A stretch of DNA of 64,000 nt, from assembly GCA_051814705.1 (NCBI GenBank), contig JBPWQW010000001.1:372001-436000 (forward strand), given 5' to 3'. The position numbers were made by a program, and so were the translations under genes. A model generated the notes under the pieces. The model did no database searches. It worked only from the letters and a program-made list of their open reading frames with translations, and was not told the DNA's origin. Origin of the DNA: Geojedonia sp051814705 (lineage in GTDB: Bacteria; Bacteroidota; Bacteroidia; Flavobacteriales; Flavobacteriaceae). Of the stretch, positions 18,240 to 27,590 are shown piece after piece (within the stretch, counting starts at the first letter, position 1; each line of letters starts with the position of its first letter).

Positions 18240-19055
18240 ATGGAAACATTTTTAGAACACACAATACCAATGGACGATATAATAGACACAAGCCTTAAAA
18301 AGACCCACACTATCGAAGCAAATAAGGTGAGCGTTTGGTATGATGATTTTATGGCTATAAAAGGGATTGATATGGCCATAAAATCAAATACAGTTACAGC
18401 GTTCATTGGTCCTTCAGGTTGTGGAAAATCCACCTTTTTACGGTTATTTAATAGAATGAACGATTATGTAGATGGATTTAAAATGGAAGGAGAAATCAAT
18501 GTCAACGGAAGAAACATTTATAAGAAAAAAGTAAATGTAGAAGCACTGAGAAAAGAAATAGGCATGGTGTTCCAAAAACCAAATCCTTTTCCAAAATCTA
18601 TTTTTGAAAACGTGGCTTATGGCTTAAAAATTCAAGGTATAAAAGATAAAGAATACATTGACCAACGTGTTAAAAAAGCATTAAAACAAGCAGACCTTTG
18701 GAAAGAAGTGAAGGATGATTTAAAAAAATCTGCATTATCCCTATCTGGCGGCCAACAACAACGTTTATGTATTGCCCGCACTTTAGCCGTAAAGCCATCC
18801 ATTATCCTAATGGACGAACCAACATCGGCCTTAGACCCCATTTCTACGGCAAGAATTGAAGACCTTATTTTTGAATTAAAAGAAAAATATACTATTGTTA
18901 TTGTAACCCACAATATGCAACAAGCAAGTAGAATAAGCGATTACACGGCTTTTTTCTATCTTGGAGAACTTGTGGAATTTGATAAAACAAAAAAAATATT
19001 TACCAACCCCGAAAAACAACAAACCGAAAACTACATTACTGGACGTTTCGGATAA
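18240..19055 (+). CDS. pstB: Phosphate ABC transporter ATP-binding protein PstB
   Basis: Encodes 271 residues. The ATPase motifs are clear: Walker A GPSGCGKST, signature LSGGQQQRLCIARTLA, Walker B SIILMDEPTSALDP and the switch histidine in VTHNM. It energises phosphate import by PstCA. The first ATG (18240) gives an N-terminal extension of about 30 residues over the conserved core; an internal ATG at 18270 is an alternative start. phoU follows after 11 bp. Confidence 0.96.
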   Translation: METFLEHTIPMDDIIDTSLKKTHTIEANKVSVWYDDFMAIKGIDMAIKSNTVTAFIGPSGCGKSTFLRLFNRMNDYVDGFKMEGEINVNGRNIYKKKVNVEALRKEIGMVFQKPNPFPKSIFENVAYGLKIQGIKDKEYIDQRVKKALKQADLWKEVKDDLKKSALSLSGGQQQRLCIARTLAVKPSIILMDEPTSALDPISTARIEDLIFELKEKYTIVIVTHNMQQASRISDYTAFFYLGELVEFDKTKKIFTNPEKQQTENYITGRFG

Positions 19056-19066
19056 ACTATAAATTT

Positions 19067-19729
19067 ATGGCAAAAGCTGAATACCAAAGAGACCTTTTGA
19101 ACCAAGCGGGGCTAGATATGCTCGCCTTATGCATCTCACAACTAAAAAAGGCTAAAGAATCTTTTGTAAATCACGACACAGATTTGGCTGAAGAAGTGAT
19201 TAATACAGAGAATCGCGTTAATGCATTGGACCTAAAGATTGAAAAAGATTGTGAAAAATTCATCGCTCTTTTCAATCCGGTGGCAATAGACTTAAGGTTT
19301 ATAATGGCCATACGTAAAATAAATTCTGATTTAGAACGGATTGCAGATCATGCCTATGGCATTTCAAAATATGTAATTGATGTTGATAAAAAAATACCCG
19401 ATCACTTGATCAAAGCATTAGAATTTGAAAAAATGTTCGAAACCATTAGTTCAATGTTTGAAAACATTACCATGGCTTATGAAAATAAAGATGTTAAGTC
19501 TGCTAGAAAAGTATTTAAAAAAGATAAAATTCTAGACGCTATTAACAACAATGCTTTTAACACTATTGAAATTGAAATAAAAAAAGACAACTCTATTATT
19601 GCAGAGGCTTTGATTATATTTTCTATTGTAAAAAAATTGGAACGTGTCGGAGATTTAATAAAAAATGTTGCTGAAGAGATTATCTTCTATATTGACGCCG
19701 AAATTGTAAAACATCAAAGAAAAAAATAA
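19067..19729 (+). CDS. phoU: Phosphate-signalling protein PhoU
   Basis: Encodes 220 residues, all-helical, with two PhoU repeats of about 100 residues. The metal-binding-type patterns are visible, e.g. IRKINSDLERIADHAYGI in the first repeat and VKKLERVGDLIKNVAEEI in the second. PhoU links Pst activity to the PhoR sensor and damps the Pho response when phosphate is plentiful. It closes the pst operon. No phoR/phoB genes are in this window, so the sensor must be encoded elsewhere. Confidence 0.94.
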   Translation: MAKAEYQRDLLNQAGLDMLALCISQLKKAKESFVNHDTDLAEEVINTENRVNALDLKIEKDCEKFIALFNPVAIDLRFIMAIRKINSDLERIADHAYGISKYVIDVDKKIPDHLIKALEFEKMFETISSMFENITMAYENKDVKSARKVFKKDKILDAINNNAFNTIEIEIKKDNSIIAEALIIFSIVKKLERVGDLIKNVAEEIIFYIDAEIVKHQRKK

Positions 19730-19778
19730 TTCTATTCATAATTCTCAGAAGCCTAACAAACCCCAGTTTTGATTTGGT

Positions 19779-19800
19779 AACATTTACATAACATTGGAAA
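19779..19800 (+). promoter_or_regulatory. Candidate Pho box upstream of the PiT-type transporter gene
   Basis: AACATTTACAT and AACATTGGAAA are adjacent 11-base units sharing AACATT, the same core and spacing as the repeat before the porin gene. It lies 12 bases upstream of a -7 element. Confidence 0.5.
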
Positions 19801-19812
19801 TTTTAAATTAAC

Positions 19813-19820
19813 TAATTTTG
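19813..19820 (+). promoter_or_regulatory. Promoter -7 element for the PiT-type transporter gene
   Basis: TAATTTTG fits TAnnTTTG. A TTG at 19818 that would extend the protein lies inside it, which supports the ATG at 19845. Confidence 0.55.
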
Positions 19821-19844
19821 CAGGGTTCCTTTCAAAATTTTTTT

Positions 19845-22142
19845 ATGGAAAACATTTACCTATTAATGATTATTGCTTTAGCTGTTCTAGCTGTTGCCGA
19901 TTTAGTTGTAGGGGTTAGCAATGACGCCGTAAACTTTTTAAATTCAGCAATTGGCTCTAAAGCCATTTCGTTTAAAACCATCATGATTGTAGCCAGTCTT
20001 GGTGTAGCCATTGGAGCTATTTTTTCAAGTGGTATGATGGAAGTAGCTCGTAAAGGTATTTTTAATCCTGGGGAGTTTATGTTTAGTGAAATCATGATTA
20101 TTTTTATGGCTGTCATGATTACCGATATTTTACTTTTAGATTTCTTCAATACTGTAGCCATGCCAACTTCAACAACAGTATCCATAGTTTTTGAATTGTT
20201 GGGAGCAGCTGTTGCCATGTCGTTAATTAAGATTGGACATAACGGGGGAACCTTATCTGATATGCTAGATTATATTAATACCTCCAAAGCTTCAGAGATT
20301 ATTTTCGGCATACTCCTCTCGGTTATTATCGCTTTTACAGTTGGAGCGCTCATACAATGGGTGTCCAGATTATTATTATCCTATAAATTCGAAAGTAAAG
20401 CTAATTGGGTTGGGGCCGTATTTGGAGGCGTCGCCATAACCAGTATTACCTATTTTATTTTTATGAAAGGTATTGGAGGAACTTCGTTTGCACATGAGAG
20501 CTATGCTGCCATTGAAGGTCTCACTATTAAAGAATACTTAGAAGCACATGCTTTAATAATTATTCTGATCAGCTTTGTATTCTGGTCTTTATTATCCTAC
20601 AGTCTAATCGCTTTTACCAAAGCCAACATTTATAAGCTTATTATTTTAGTAGGAACTTTTGCATTAGCGTTGGCTTTTGCAGGTAACGATTTAGTGAATT
20701 TTATTGGTGTTCCAATAGCCGCATGGCAATCTTATGAAGCTTGGGTATTATCAGGTGTCGCTGCCGATTCATTTAGTATGGAGGTTTTGGCCTCTAAAGT
20801 TCCAACACCAACCCTATTTCTTGGCATTGCGGGTATGATAATGGTTATTACCTTATGGCTTTCCAATAAAGCTAAGGGCGTTGTCAAAACGTCAATTGAT
20901 TTGTCAAGTCAAGGTGAAACTAAAGAACGTTTTCAACCCAACTTTTTATCCCGTGGTTTCGTAAGATTTGCAGTACTCTCCTCTCAAATGACATCATATC
21001 TTTTACCAGAATCTTGGCAAGCTAAAATTGATAAACAGTTCGAAAAACCCATTATTGAACTCTCTAAAGACAAAACTTTTGAATTGCCTGCCTTTGACTT
21101 GGTAAGGGCTGCAGTAAACCTTATGGTTGCTGCTGTATTAATTTCAATAGCAACGTCTATGAAATTACCTTTATCTACTACGTATGTCACATTCATGGTG
21201 GCCATGGGATCCTCTTTAGCAGATAGGGCTTGGGGTGCCGAAAGTGCTGTCTATAGAGTCGCAGGTGTTTTAAATGTTATTGGAGGATGGTTCTTTACCG
21301 CTTTTATTGCATTTATCTCGGCTGCCATTATTGCATACCTTTTAAATTGGAACGTAGAGGTCATGGTTCCCGTTTTATTGCTACTCGCCACTTTAATTTT
21401 GGTTAGAAATTATATTTCACATAACAAAAAATCAAAAGAAATTAAAGCTGAAGACAGCTTAACAAAAGCAGAGAGCAGCTCCATACAAGGTGTTATAAAT
21501 GAAAGTGCAAGTAATATTGCCAATGTTGTAAAACGTGGCAATAGGATATACACTAATGCTATTAATGGCTTGGCTTTACAAGATTTAACATTGCTTAAGA
21601 AGAATAAAAAACAGGTCGTAAAATTATCTGATGAGGTTGATGAGTTACGGGATAATATTTTCTATTTTATTAAAAATTTAGACGAATCGAGTATAGGAGC
21701 AAGTAATTTTTATATTCATATTTTAGGCTACCTACAGGATATGGCTCAATCTTTAGAATACATTACTAAAGTCAGCCATAAGCATGTGAACAACAATCAC
21801 AAAAAACTAAAATTCAATCAGATTAAGGAATTAAAAGAAGTCGATGCACGCTTCGAAGTTTTCTTTAACAATACTCAAAATGCTTTTAACTCCCACTCAT
21901 TTGAAGAAATAGGCATCATATTAAAACGTAAGTCCGAAATCATTTCTTTGGTTACAGATAAAATACAAAAACAGGTTGAACGTACAAGGACTGATGAATC
22001 AAGCCCTAAAAACACGACTCTGTATTTTAGTATTTTGTTGGAAACAAAAGACTTATTAAATGCCACTATGAATCTGCTAGAAGAATATTATAAAGCGCAT
22101 GATAGCACAGTTAAACCCGGAGTCATAACTGATCCAAAGTAA
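19845..22142 (+). CDS. PiT-family inorganic phosphate transporter with PhoU-like C-terminal domain
   Basis: Encodes 765 residues, far longer than simple PiT proteins (about 400-530). The N-terminal part has the PiT signature around GVSNDAVNFLNSAIGSKA and its internal repeat AFAGNDLVNFIGVPIAAW, plus TSTTVSIVFELLGAAVAMSL. About ten or more membrane helices reach to residue 540. The last ~200 residues are soluble, charged and helical, and resemble a PhoU/DUF47 domain (LSDEVDELRDNIFYFIKNLD, YIHILGYLQDMAQSLEYI). It should be a cation-coupled low-affinity phosphate carrier whose tail may regulate it. It has its own promoter but probably shares Pho control with the pst operon. Confidence 0.9.
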   Translation: MENIYLLMIIALAVLAVADLVVGVSNDAVNFLNSAIGSKAISFKTIMIVASLGVAIGAIFSSGMMEVARKGIFNPGEFMFSEIMIIFMAVMITDILLLDFFNTVAMPTSTTVSIVFELLGAAVAMSLIKIGHNGGTLSDMLDYINTSKASEIIFGILLSVIIAFTVGALIQWVSRLLLSYKFESKANWVGAVFGGVAITSITYFIFMKGIGGTSFAHESYAAIEGLTIKEYLEAHALIIILISFVFWSLLSYSLIAFTKANIYKLIILVGTFALALAFAGNDLVNFIGVPIAAWQSYEAWVLSGVAADSFSMEVLASKVPTPTLFLGIAGMIMVITLWLSNKAKGVVKTSIDLSSQGETKERFQPNFLSRGFVRFAVLSSQMTSYLLPESWQAKIDKQFEKPIIELSKDKTFELPAFDLVRAAVNLMVAAVLISIATSMKLPLSTTYVTFMVAMGSSLADRAWGAESAVYRVAGVLNVIGGWFFTAFIAFISAAIIAYLLNWNVEVMVPVLLLLATLILVRNYISHNKKSKEIKAEDSLTKAESSSIQGVINESASNIANVVKRGNRIYTNAINGLALQDLTLLKKNKKQVVKLSDEVDELRDNIFYFIKNLDESSIGASNFYIHILGYLQDMAQSLEYITKVSHKHVNNNHKKLKFNQIKELKEVDARFEVFFNNTQNAFNSHSFEEIGIILKRKSEIISLVTDKIQKQVERTRTDESSPKNTTLYFSILLETKDLLNATMNLLEEYYKAHDSTVKPGVITDPK

Positions 22143-22255
22143 TGCTTAATACGGTTTTAAAAAATGATGTTATTCGTTTGAAACCACGGCCTTGAAAGTC
22201 ATTCAATTTTCAAAATAAAGACCAAAGCTAGTCGGGCACCGATACCCTAAAAAAT

Positions 22256-22285
22256 AAAAGCCATCTCATTGCTGAGATGGCTTTT
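22256..22285. terminator. Bidirectional intrinsic terminator
   Basis: AAAAGCCATCTCA, loop TTGC, TGAGATGGCTTTT is a perfect 13-base stem between the convergent PiT-type and nrdA genes, with A and T runs on the flanks. Confidence 0.9.
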
Positions 22286-22302
22286 AAATACATAACACTT
22301 AT

Positions 22303-24774
22303 TTAAGAACCACACATTAAGCAATCATCATCACTCGCCGATTTGGCCTGAGCAATTAACGCTTTCATCTCTTCAGCCGTCATTGGTTCTACTTCTTGAT
22401 TTTGTTGCTGGGTAAATTTAGCTGCATTTTTAGCGGCCTGAAGTTTTTGTTGATTAACAACAGATTCATCAATTTCTACTATTTCTGCAACAGGCTCTTC
22501 TTTTTTATTATTGTCCAAAGTAAACTTAATGGCATCCACGGCACTTTTAGTACGTAAATAATACATCCCTGTTTTTAATCCACTTTTCCATGCATAAAAA
22601 TGCATCGAAGTGAGTTTGGCCATGGTAGCGCCTTCCATAAACAAGTTAAGAGACTGTGACTGATCTATAAAATACCCCCTTTGTCGTGACATGTCAATAA
22701 TGTCTTTCATACTTAATTCCCAAACTGTTTTGTAAAGCTCTTTAATATCCTGAGGTATAACATCTATGCCCTGAATCGAGCCATTGGCTCTCATAATATC
22801 CTGTTTGATCCCGTCGTTCCAAAGCCCCAACTCCACTAAGTCTTCTAGCAAATGTTTGTTGACTATAATGAACTCTCCAGACAATACCCGTCTGGTGTAA
22901 ATATTGGAAGTATAGGGTTCAAAACACTCATTATTTCCCAAAATTTGAGAGGTACTAGCGGTAGGCATAGGAGCGACCAACAAGGAGTTACGGACCCCAT
23001 GTTTTTTAATTTCTTTACGCAATTTGCCCCAGTCCCAATTTCCGCTTAATTCTTCATCCTTAATTCCCCAAAGGTTATGCTGAAACTCGCCTTTGCTAAT
23101 AGGTGACCCTTTATAAGTTTTATAAGGGCCTTCTTTTTGAGCCTCCTCCATACTTGCCGTTAAAGCAGCGTAGTAAAGGGTTTCAAAAATTTCCTGATTC
23201 AACTTTTTAGCTTTATCACTTGTAAAAGGCATCCGCAATTTGATAAACGTATCGGCCAATCCCTGAACGCCCAAACCAATTGGTCTGTGTCGGAAATTGG
23301 AATTTTCAGCTTCTTTTATTGGATAATAATTTCTATCTATTACACGGTTTAGGTTTTTAGTGACGCGCTTAGTAATTCGGAACAATTCCTTATGGTCAAA
23401 ATCTCCATTTTTGATGAACATCGGTAATGCGATCGATGCCAAATTACAAACGGCGACCTCGTCTGGAGATGTAAATTCCATAATCTCTGTACATAAATTT
23501 GAAGAGCGTATGGTTCCCAAATTTTGTTGGTTGGATTTACGGTTTGCTGCATCTTTGTACAACATATAAGGAGTACCCGTTTCAATTTGTGATTCCAATA
23601 TCTTCTCCCAAAGTTCACGTGCCTTAATAGTTTTACGCCCTTTGCCAGCAGCTTCATATTTTGTGTAAAGTGCTTCAAATGCTTCACTATGCGTGTCACA
23701 CAACCCTGGACATTCATTAGGGCACATCAAGGTCCATTGGCCATCTTCTTGTACGCGCTTCATGAACAAGTCTGAAATCCACATCGCATAAAACAAATCC
23801 CTAGCGCGCATTTCTTCTTTACCATGGTTTTTCTTTAAATCCAGAAATTCAAAAATATCGGCATGCCAAGTTTCTATATAAATCGCAAAACTTCCTTTTC
23901 GTTTTCCGCCACCTTGGTCAACATATCGCGCGGTATCATTAAAGACCTGAAGCATTGGCACAATGCCATTACTGGTTCCATTTGTACCAGCAATATAACT
24001 TCCTGTTGCACGTATGTTATGAATAGCCAATCCAATACCGCCAGCCGACTGGGAAATCTTGGCCGTTTGTTTTAAAGTATCATAAATACCATCAATACTA
24101 TCTTCTTTCATGGTCAATAAGAAACAAGATGACATTTGCGGTTTTGGTGTACCGGCATTAAAAAGCGTTGGTGTGGCGTGGGTAAAATATTTTTTGGACA
24201 TGAGTTCATAGGTCTCCATGGCCGCATCGATATCATTGAGATGAATTCCAATCGCAACCCTCATGAGCATATGCTGGGGACGCTCGGCAATTTCTCCATT
24301 TATCTTTAACAAATAAGAGCGTTCTAAGGTCTTAAAGCCAAAGTAATCATATCCAAAATCACGGTTATAAATGATTGTAGAATCCAAGGTGTCTTTGTTG
24401 TCTTCAATAATTTTATAGACGTCGTCTGCAATTAGTGGTGCCTTTTTTCCAGTTCTTGGATTGACATAGAAGTATAGGTCGTGCATGACCTCACTAAATG
24501 TTTTTTTGGTGTTTTTATGTAAGTTAGAAACCGAAATTCTTGCAGCTAAACGCGCATAATCGGGATGTGTCGTAGTCATGGTTGCTGCAATTTCTGCCGC
24601 TAGATTATCTAACTCGCTGGTTGTTACGCCATCGTATAAACCTTCAATGACGCGCATTGCAACTTTTACAGGATCAACAAGTTCGTTTAATCCATAACAC
24701 AGCTTTCTCACTCTTGCCGTGATTTTGTCGAACATCATAGGTTCTCTGCGACCGTCTCTTTTTACTACGTACAT
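22303..24774 (-). CDS. nrdA: Ribonucleoside-diphosphate reductase, alpha (large) subunit, class Ia
   Basis: Encodes 823 residues. It reduces NDPs to dNDPs using the radical made in NrdB. An N-terminal ATP-cone (about 1-90, starting VVKRDGRREPMMFDKI) suggests allosteric control by ATP/dATP. Active-site segments include SSCFLLTMKEDSIDGI, SSNLCTEIMEFTSPDEV and VCNLASIALPMF. The extreme C-terminus DDCLMCGS carries the redox-relay cysteines (818 and 821). Sequence style is closer to eukaryotic R1 than to E. coli NrdA. It is encoded 241 bp downstream of nrdB on the same strand. Confidence 0.96.
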   Translation of the reverse strand: MYVVKRDGRREPMMFDKITARVRKLCYGLNELVDPVKVAMRVIEGLYDGVTTSELDNLAAEIAATMTTTHPDYARLAARISVSNLHKNTKKTFSEVMHDLYFYVNPRTGKKAPLIADDVYKIIEDNKDTLDSTIIYNRDFGYDYFGFKTLERSYLLKINGEIAERPQHMLMRVAIGIHLNDIDAAMETYELMSKKYFTHATPTLFNAGTPKPQMSSCFLLTMKEDSIDGIYDTLKQTAKISQSAGGIGLAIHNIRATGSYIAGTNGTSNGIVPMLQVFNDTARYVDQGGGKRKGSFAIYIETWHADIFEFLDLKKNHGKEEMRARDLFYAMWISDLFMKRVQEDGQWTLMCPNECPGLCDTHSEAFEALYTKYEAAGKGRKTIKARELWEKILESQIETGTPYMLYKDAANRKSNQQNLGTIRSSNLCTEIMEFTSPDEVAVCNLASIALPMFIKNGDFDHKELFRITKRVTKNLNRVIDRNYYPIKEAENSNFRHRPIGLGVQGLADTFIKLRMPFTSDKAKKLNQEIFETLYYAALTASMEEAQKEGPYKTYKGSPISKGEFQHNLWGIKDEELSGNWDWGKLRKEIKKHGVRNSLLVAPMPTASTSQILGNNECFEPYTSNIYTRRVLSGEFIIVNKHLLEDLVELGLWNDGIKQDIMRANGSIQGIDVIPQDIKELYKTVWELSMKDIIDMSRQRGYFIDQSQSLNLFMEGATMAKLTSMHFYAWKSGLKTGMYYLRTKSAVDAIKFTLDNNKKEEPVAEIVEIDESVVNQQKLQAAKNAAKFTQQQNQEVEPMTAEEMKALIAQAKSASDDDCLMCGS

Positions 24775-25015
24775 AATTATTTAAGGTTTTAGATTTTCTG
24801 ACACACCTTCAGAAAATGGGTTAATTGGTTGATTTATAATGTTGATTTTGATAGATAAAACATTCTGCTTCCGATGATTTCGGAATGTCATATCCAATTA
24901 TCTTAAAATCTATTAAAATGTATTGATTTTCGATTTTACCGAAAAAATCTCGGCGGGAGTCAGCCTAAAAGACATCTTAAGGCCTTATAAAAAAGCCTTA
25001 AAATACTCTTACTCG
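24775..25015 (-). other. nrdB-nrdA intergenic spacer with two small hairpins
   Basis: This 241-bp gap between co-directional genes contains TTCCGA-TGATT-TCGGAA (24869-24885) and TTAAGGC...GCCTTAA (24978-25000). Neither is followed by a T-run in the transcribed direction strong enough to call a terminator. No coding frame worth reporting is seen; the spacer may hold a processing site or a second promoter for nrdA. Confidence 0.45.
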
Positions 25016-25996
25016 TTAAAATTCAGCGTCAAAATTGAATTTATCCTTTTCTTCTTCTTTATTAAGGACTCCAGCTTTTTGATATTCAGACACGCGTTTC
25101 TCAAAGAAATTGGTTTTTCCCTGAAGTGAAATCATGTCCATAAAATCAAATGGATTATTGGTATTATACACTTTTTCGCAATCTAATTCACTTAAAAGTC
25201 TATCGGTTACGAACTCCAGATATTGTGTCATTAACTTATCGTTCATTCCTATTAAACTAATAGGCAACGACTCTGTTATAAACTCTCGTTCTATGTCGAG
25301 GGCATCAATCAAAATTTCTTTAATCCGTTCTTTTGGCACTTTATTTATCAAATGCTTATTATGTAAGTGAACCGCAAAGTCACAGTGAACACCTTCATCA
25401 CGAGAAATCAACTCGTTTGAAAAGGTTAGCCCCGGCATTAATCCGCGTTTTTTTAACCAGAATATTGAACAAAAAGCCCCAGAAAAGAAAATACCTTCAA
25501 CCGCTGCAAAAGCAATCAATCGTTCGGCGAAATTTGGGGAATCAATCCATTTTAAAGCCCAATCGGCTTTTTTCTTAATCGCGGGAAACGTTTCAATCGC
25601 ATTAAACAATTGGTCTTTTTCTATCTCATCTTTAACATAGGTGTCGATTAAGAGCGAGTAGGTTTCACTATGGATGTTCTCCATCATAATTTGGAAACCA
25701 TAAAAGAATTTGGCCTCGCTATACTGTACTTCATTCACAAAATTTTCAGCCAAATTTTCATTTACTATACCATCACTGGCAGCAAAAAACGCCAAAATGT
25801 GTTTTATAAAATAACGTTCGTCCTCATTTAATTTGTTTTTCCAATCAGACAGATCTTGGTGCAAATCGATTTCTTCAGCAGTCCAAAAACTAGCTTCCGA
25901 TTTTTTGTACCAATTCCAAATATCATGATGTTGGATAGGAAAAATTACGAATCTGTTTTTGTTTTCTTGTAAAAGGGGTTCTGTAAATTGAGACAT
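25016..25996 (-). CDS. nrdB: Ribonucleoside-diphosphate reductase, beta (small) subunit, class Ia
   Basis: Encodes 326 residues. It holds the diiron centre and tyrosyl radical that start catalysis in NrdA. Matching by eye to mouse R2, the metal ligands are Asp75, Glu106, His109, Glu167, Glu201 and His204, all present with the right spacing, and the radical tyrosine is Tyr113 (MENIHSETYSLL). FYGFQIMMENIHSE and FFAASDGIVNENL are almost as in animal R2. The upstream 311 bp must contain the nrdBA promoter; I did not find a convincing NrdR box. Confidence 0.96.
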   Translation of the reverse strand: MSQFTEPLLQENKNRFVIFPIQHHDIWNWYKKSEASFWTAEEIDLHQDLSDWKNKLNEDERYFIKHILAFFAASDGIVNENLAENFVNEVQYSEAKFFYGFQIMMENIHSETYSLLIDTYVKDEIEKDQLFNAIETFPAIKKKADWALKWIDSPNFAERLIAFAAVEGIFFSGAFCSIFWLKKRGLMPGLTFSNELISRDEGVHCDFAVHLHNKHLINKVPKERIKEILIDALDIEREFITESLPISLIGMNDKLMTQYLEFVTDRLLSELDCEKVYNTNNPFDFMDMISLQGKTNFFEKRVSEYQKAGVLNKEEEKDKFNFDAEF

Positions 25997-26307
25997 TTTT
26001 TATTTTATTTTTTTGAATTCTTACTGAAAAAATCAGTGTGACTTGGGACTAACAAAGATTCAAAAATGTCTTCGAAAATGAAAGGTAAACTTATAAACAT
26101 TCTCCATAAGTTTTTAACAAACCAAAGAAATACTCGCAAATGTCGATGTGATTTGTTATTTAATATAAAAAGCTGTTATTGAGTTACTTAAAAATATTAG
26201 TTAACATAAATTTAAGTAAGAAAAACCGTATAAATATTCAACCCACAGCCCATGTTTACTCAATTTTTTAATGCCAAAAAATTTAGAAATTGGTATTTTA
26301 AAAAAGC
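25997..26307 (-). other. Intergenic region upstream of nrdB
   Basis: AT-rich 311-bp region between the DUF3109 gene and nrdB. It must hold the nrdB promoter and the end of the DUF3109 transcript. I see no clear TAnnTTTG element on the minus strand, no NrdR-type palindrome and no coding frame. A weak hairpin with TACCAA/TTGGCA arms lies near 26272-26295. Confidence 0.4.
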
Positions 26308-26877
26308 CTAATGTTTAAAGGTCTGGGCCACTTTTTCAAGTTCCATATACCAGTCTTCACCAAACTTTCTAATGAGTGCCTGCTTTACAAATTTATAAAC
26401 AGGAACCTGAAGTTCTTTACCCAAAATACAGGCATCGTCACAAATATGCCACTTGTGATAATTGATGGCTGAAAACTCTGAATAATCTTTAACCCTTACA
26501 GGGTACAAATGACAAGATACTGGTTTTTTCCAATCAATTTCTCCTTGGTTGTGGGCTTCTTCAATGGCGCATAACGCTGTTCCTTTTTTATCAAAAAACA
26601 CATAAGCGCAGTCGGCTCCATCAATTAAGGGCGTTTCAAATTCTCCATGTTCTGTAGTAATATAGGTCCCTTGTCTTTCAATGGCGTCAATTCCTTCTTG
26701 ACGTAAAAACGGCTTTACTTTAGGATAAATTTCATCTAAGATTTTAGTTTCCTCCGCTTCAAGTGGTGCGCCAGCATCGCCGTCTATACAACAAGCGCCT
26801 TTGCAAGCCGATAGATTGCACACAAAATCCTTTTCAATAATATCTTCTGAAACGATGGTTTTTCCTAATTGAAACAT
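26308..26877 (-). CDS. DUF3109 family cysteine-rich protein
   Basis: Encodes 189 residues and matches what I know of DUF3109, common in Bacteroidota. Nine cysteines are conserved-looking: C20, C25, C29, C30 (CNLSACKGACC), C90, C103, C122 (in SCHLYPVRV), C146 and C150 (HICDDAC). The pattern is like YkgJ-type zinc or iron-sulfur proteins, so a metal cluster is plausible. There is no signal peptide, so it should be cytoplasmic. The true function is unknown and its neighbours give no clue. Monocistronic. Confidence 0.85.
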   Translation of the reverse strand: MFQLGKTIVSEDIIEKDFVCNLSACKGACCIDGDAGAPLEAEETKILDEIYPKVKPFLRQEGIDAIERQGTYITTEHGEFETPLIDGADCAYVFFDKKGTALCAIEEAHNQGEIDWKKPVSCHLYPVRVKDYSEFSAINYHKWHICDDACILGKELQVPVYKFVKQALIRKFGEDWYMELEKVAQTFKH

Positions 26878-27000
26878 AGGGCAAAGATAAATTTAATTCA
26901 TTTAAAAAATAGAGCTTTAATAACAATTAAACTTTAGGGCAATTTAATAAGCTAAATCGTTAATAATTATCGAAATTTGCAAAAAAATAATCCTAAAGTA

Positions 27001-27588
27001 ATGCAGCTTAATCTAAAAGAAATATTTACAGCCTTTATGGTGTTGTTTGCTGTAATTGATATCATTGGAAACATTCCTATCGTTATTGACCTGCGTAAAA
27101 AAGTGGGACATATCCAAAGCGAAAAGGCATCCATTATTTCGGGTGTTATCATGATTTTGTTTTTGTTTTTAGGAACGACCATCTTAACCCTTATCGGCAT
27201 TGGAGTTAACTCGTTTGCGGTAGCGGGCTCCTTTATTTTATTTTTTATTGCTTTAGAAATGATTCTTGGTATTACACTTTATAAACAGGATGAAAATACT
27301 GCTATGACTGCTTCTGTATTCCCGTTGGCATTTCCTCTTATTGCCGGTCCAGGGAGCTTAACAACGCTCCTATCTCTAAGAGCTGAATTCCGCATTGAAA
27401 ATATTATAGTTGCAGTAATTTTAAACGTAATCATTATTTATATTGTACTTAAAACTTCAGCTAGAATTGAGCGTGTAATTGGGCAGAACGGTATCAATAT
27501 CATTCGAAAAGTTTTTGGCGTGATTTTATTGGCTATAGCAGTCAAGTTGTTTGCCCAAAGTATTAAAGCCTTATTTGAATTAGCATAA
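27001..27588 (+). CDS. MarC-family integral membrane protein
   Basis: Encodes 195 residues with about six membrane helices. It belongs to the MarC/NAAT family by the FPLAFPLIAGPGSLTTLL segment and the DIIGNIPIVIDL N-terminal region. Function in the family is poorly settled; some members have been proposed as neutral amino-acid transporters, and the link to antibiotic resistance has been withdrawn for E. coli MarC. I start it at ATG 27001; a TTG 24 bases earlier (26977) overlaps the likely promoter. Next gene begins two bases after its stop, so it heads a three-gene unit. Confidence 0.88.
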   Translation: MQLNLKEIFTAFMVLFAVIDIIGNIPIVIDLRKKVGHIQSEKASIISGVIMILFLFLGTTILTLIGIGVNSFAVAGSFILFFIALEMILGITLYKQDENTAMTASVFPLAFPLIAGPGSLTTLLSLRAEFRIENIIVAVILNVIIIYIVLKTSARIERVIGQNGINIIRKVFGVILLAIAVKLFAQSIKALFELA

Positions 27589-27590
27589 TT

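Noticed and set aside
19856..20218. 120-codon minus-strand frame inside the PiT gene
   Set aside because: Antisense shadow; the sense frame is a clear PiT transporter.
23349..23717. 122-codon minus-strand frame within nrdA
   Set aside because: A second frame on the same strand as nrdA; NrdA active-site motifs occupy this stretch, so it is a shadow.
24923..25129. 68-codon plus-strand frame at the nrdB end
   Set aside because: Begins in AT-rich spacer and runs antisense into nrdB; no start signals and product is low complexity.
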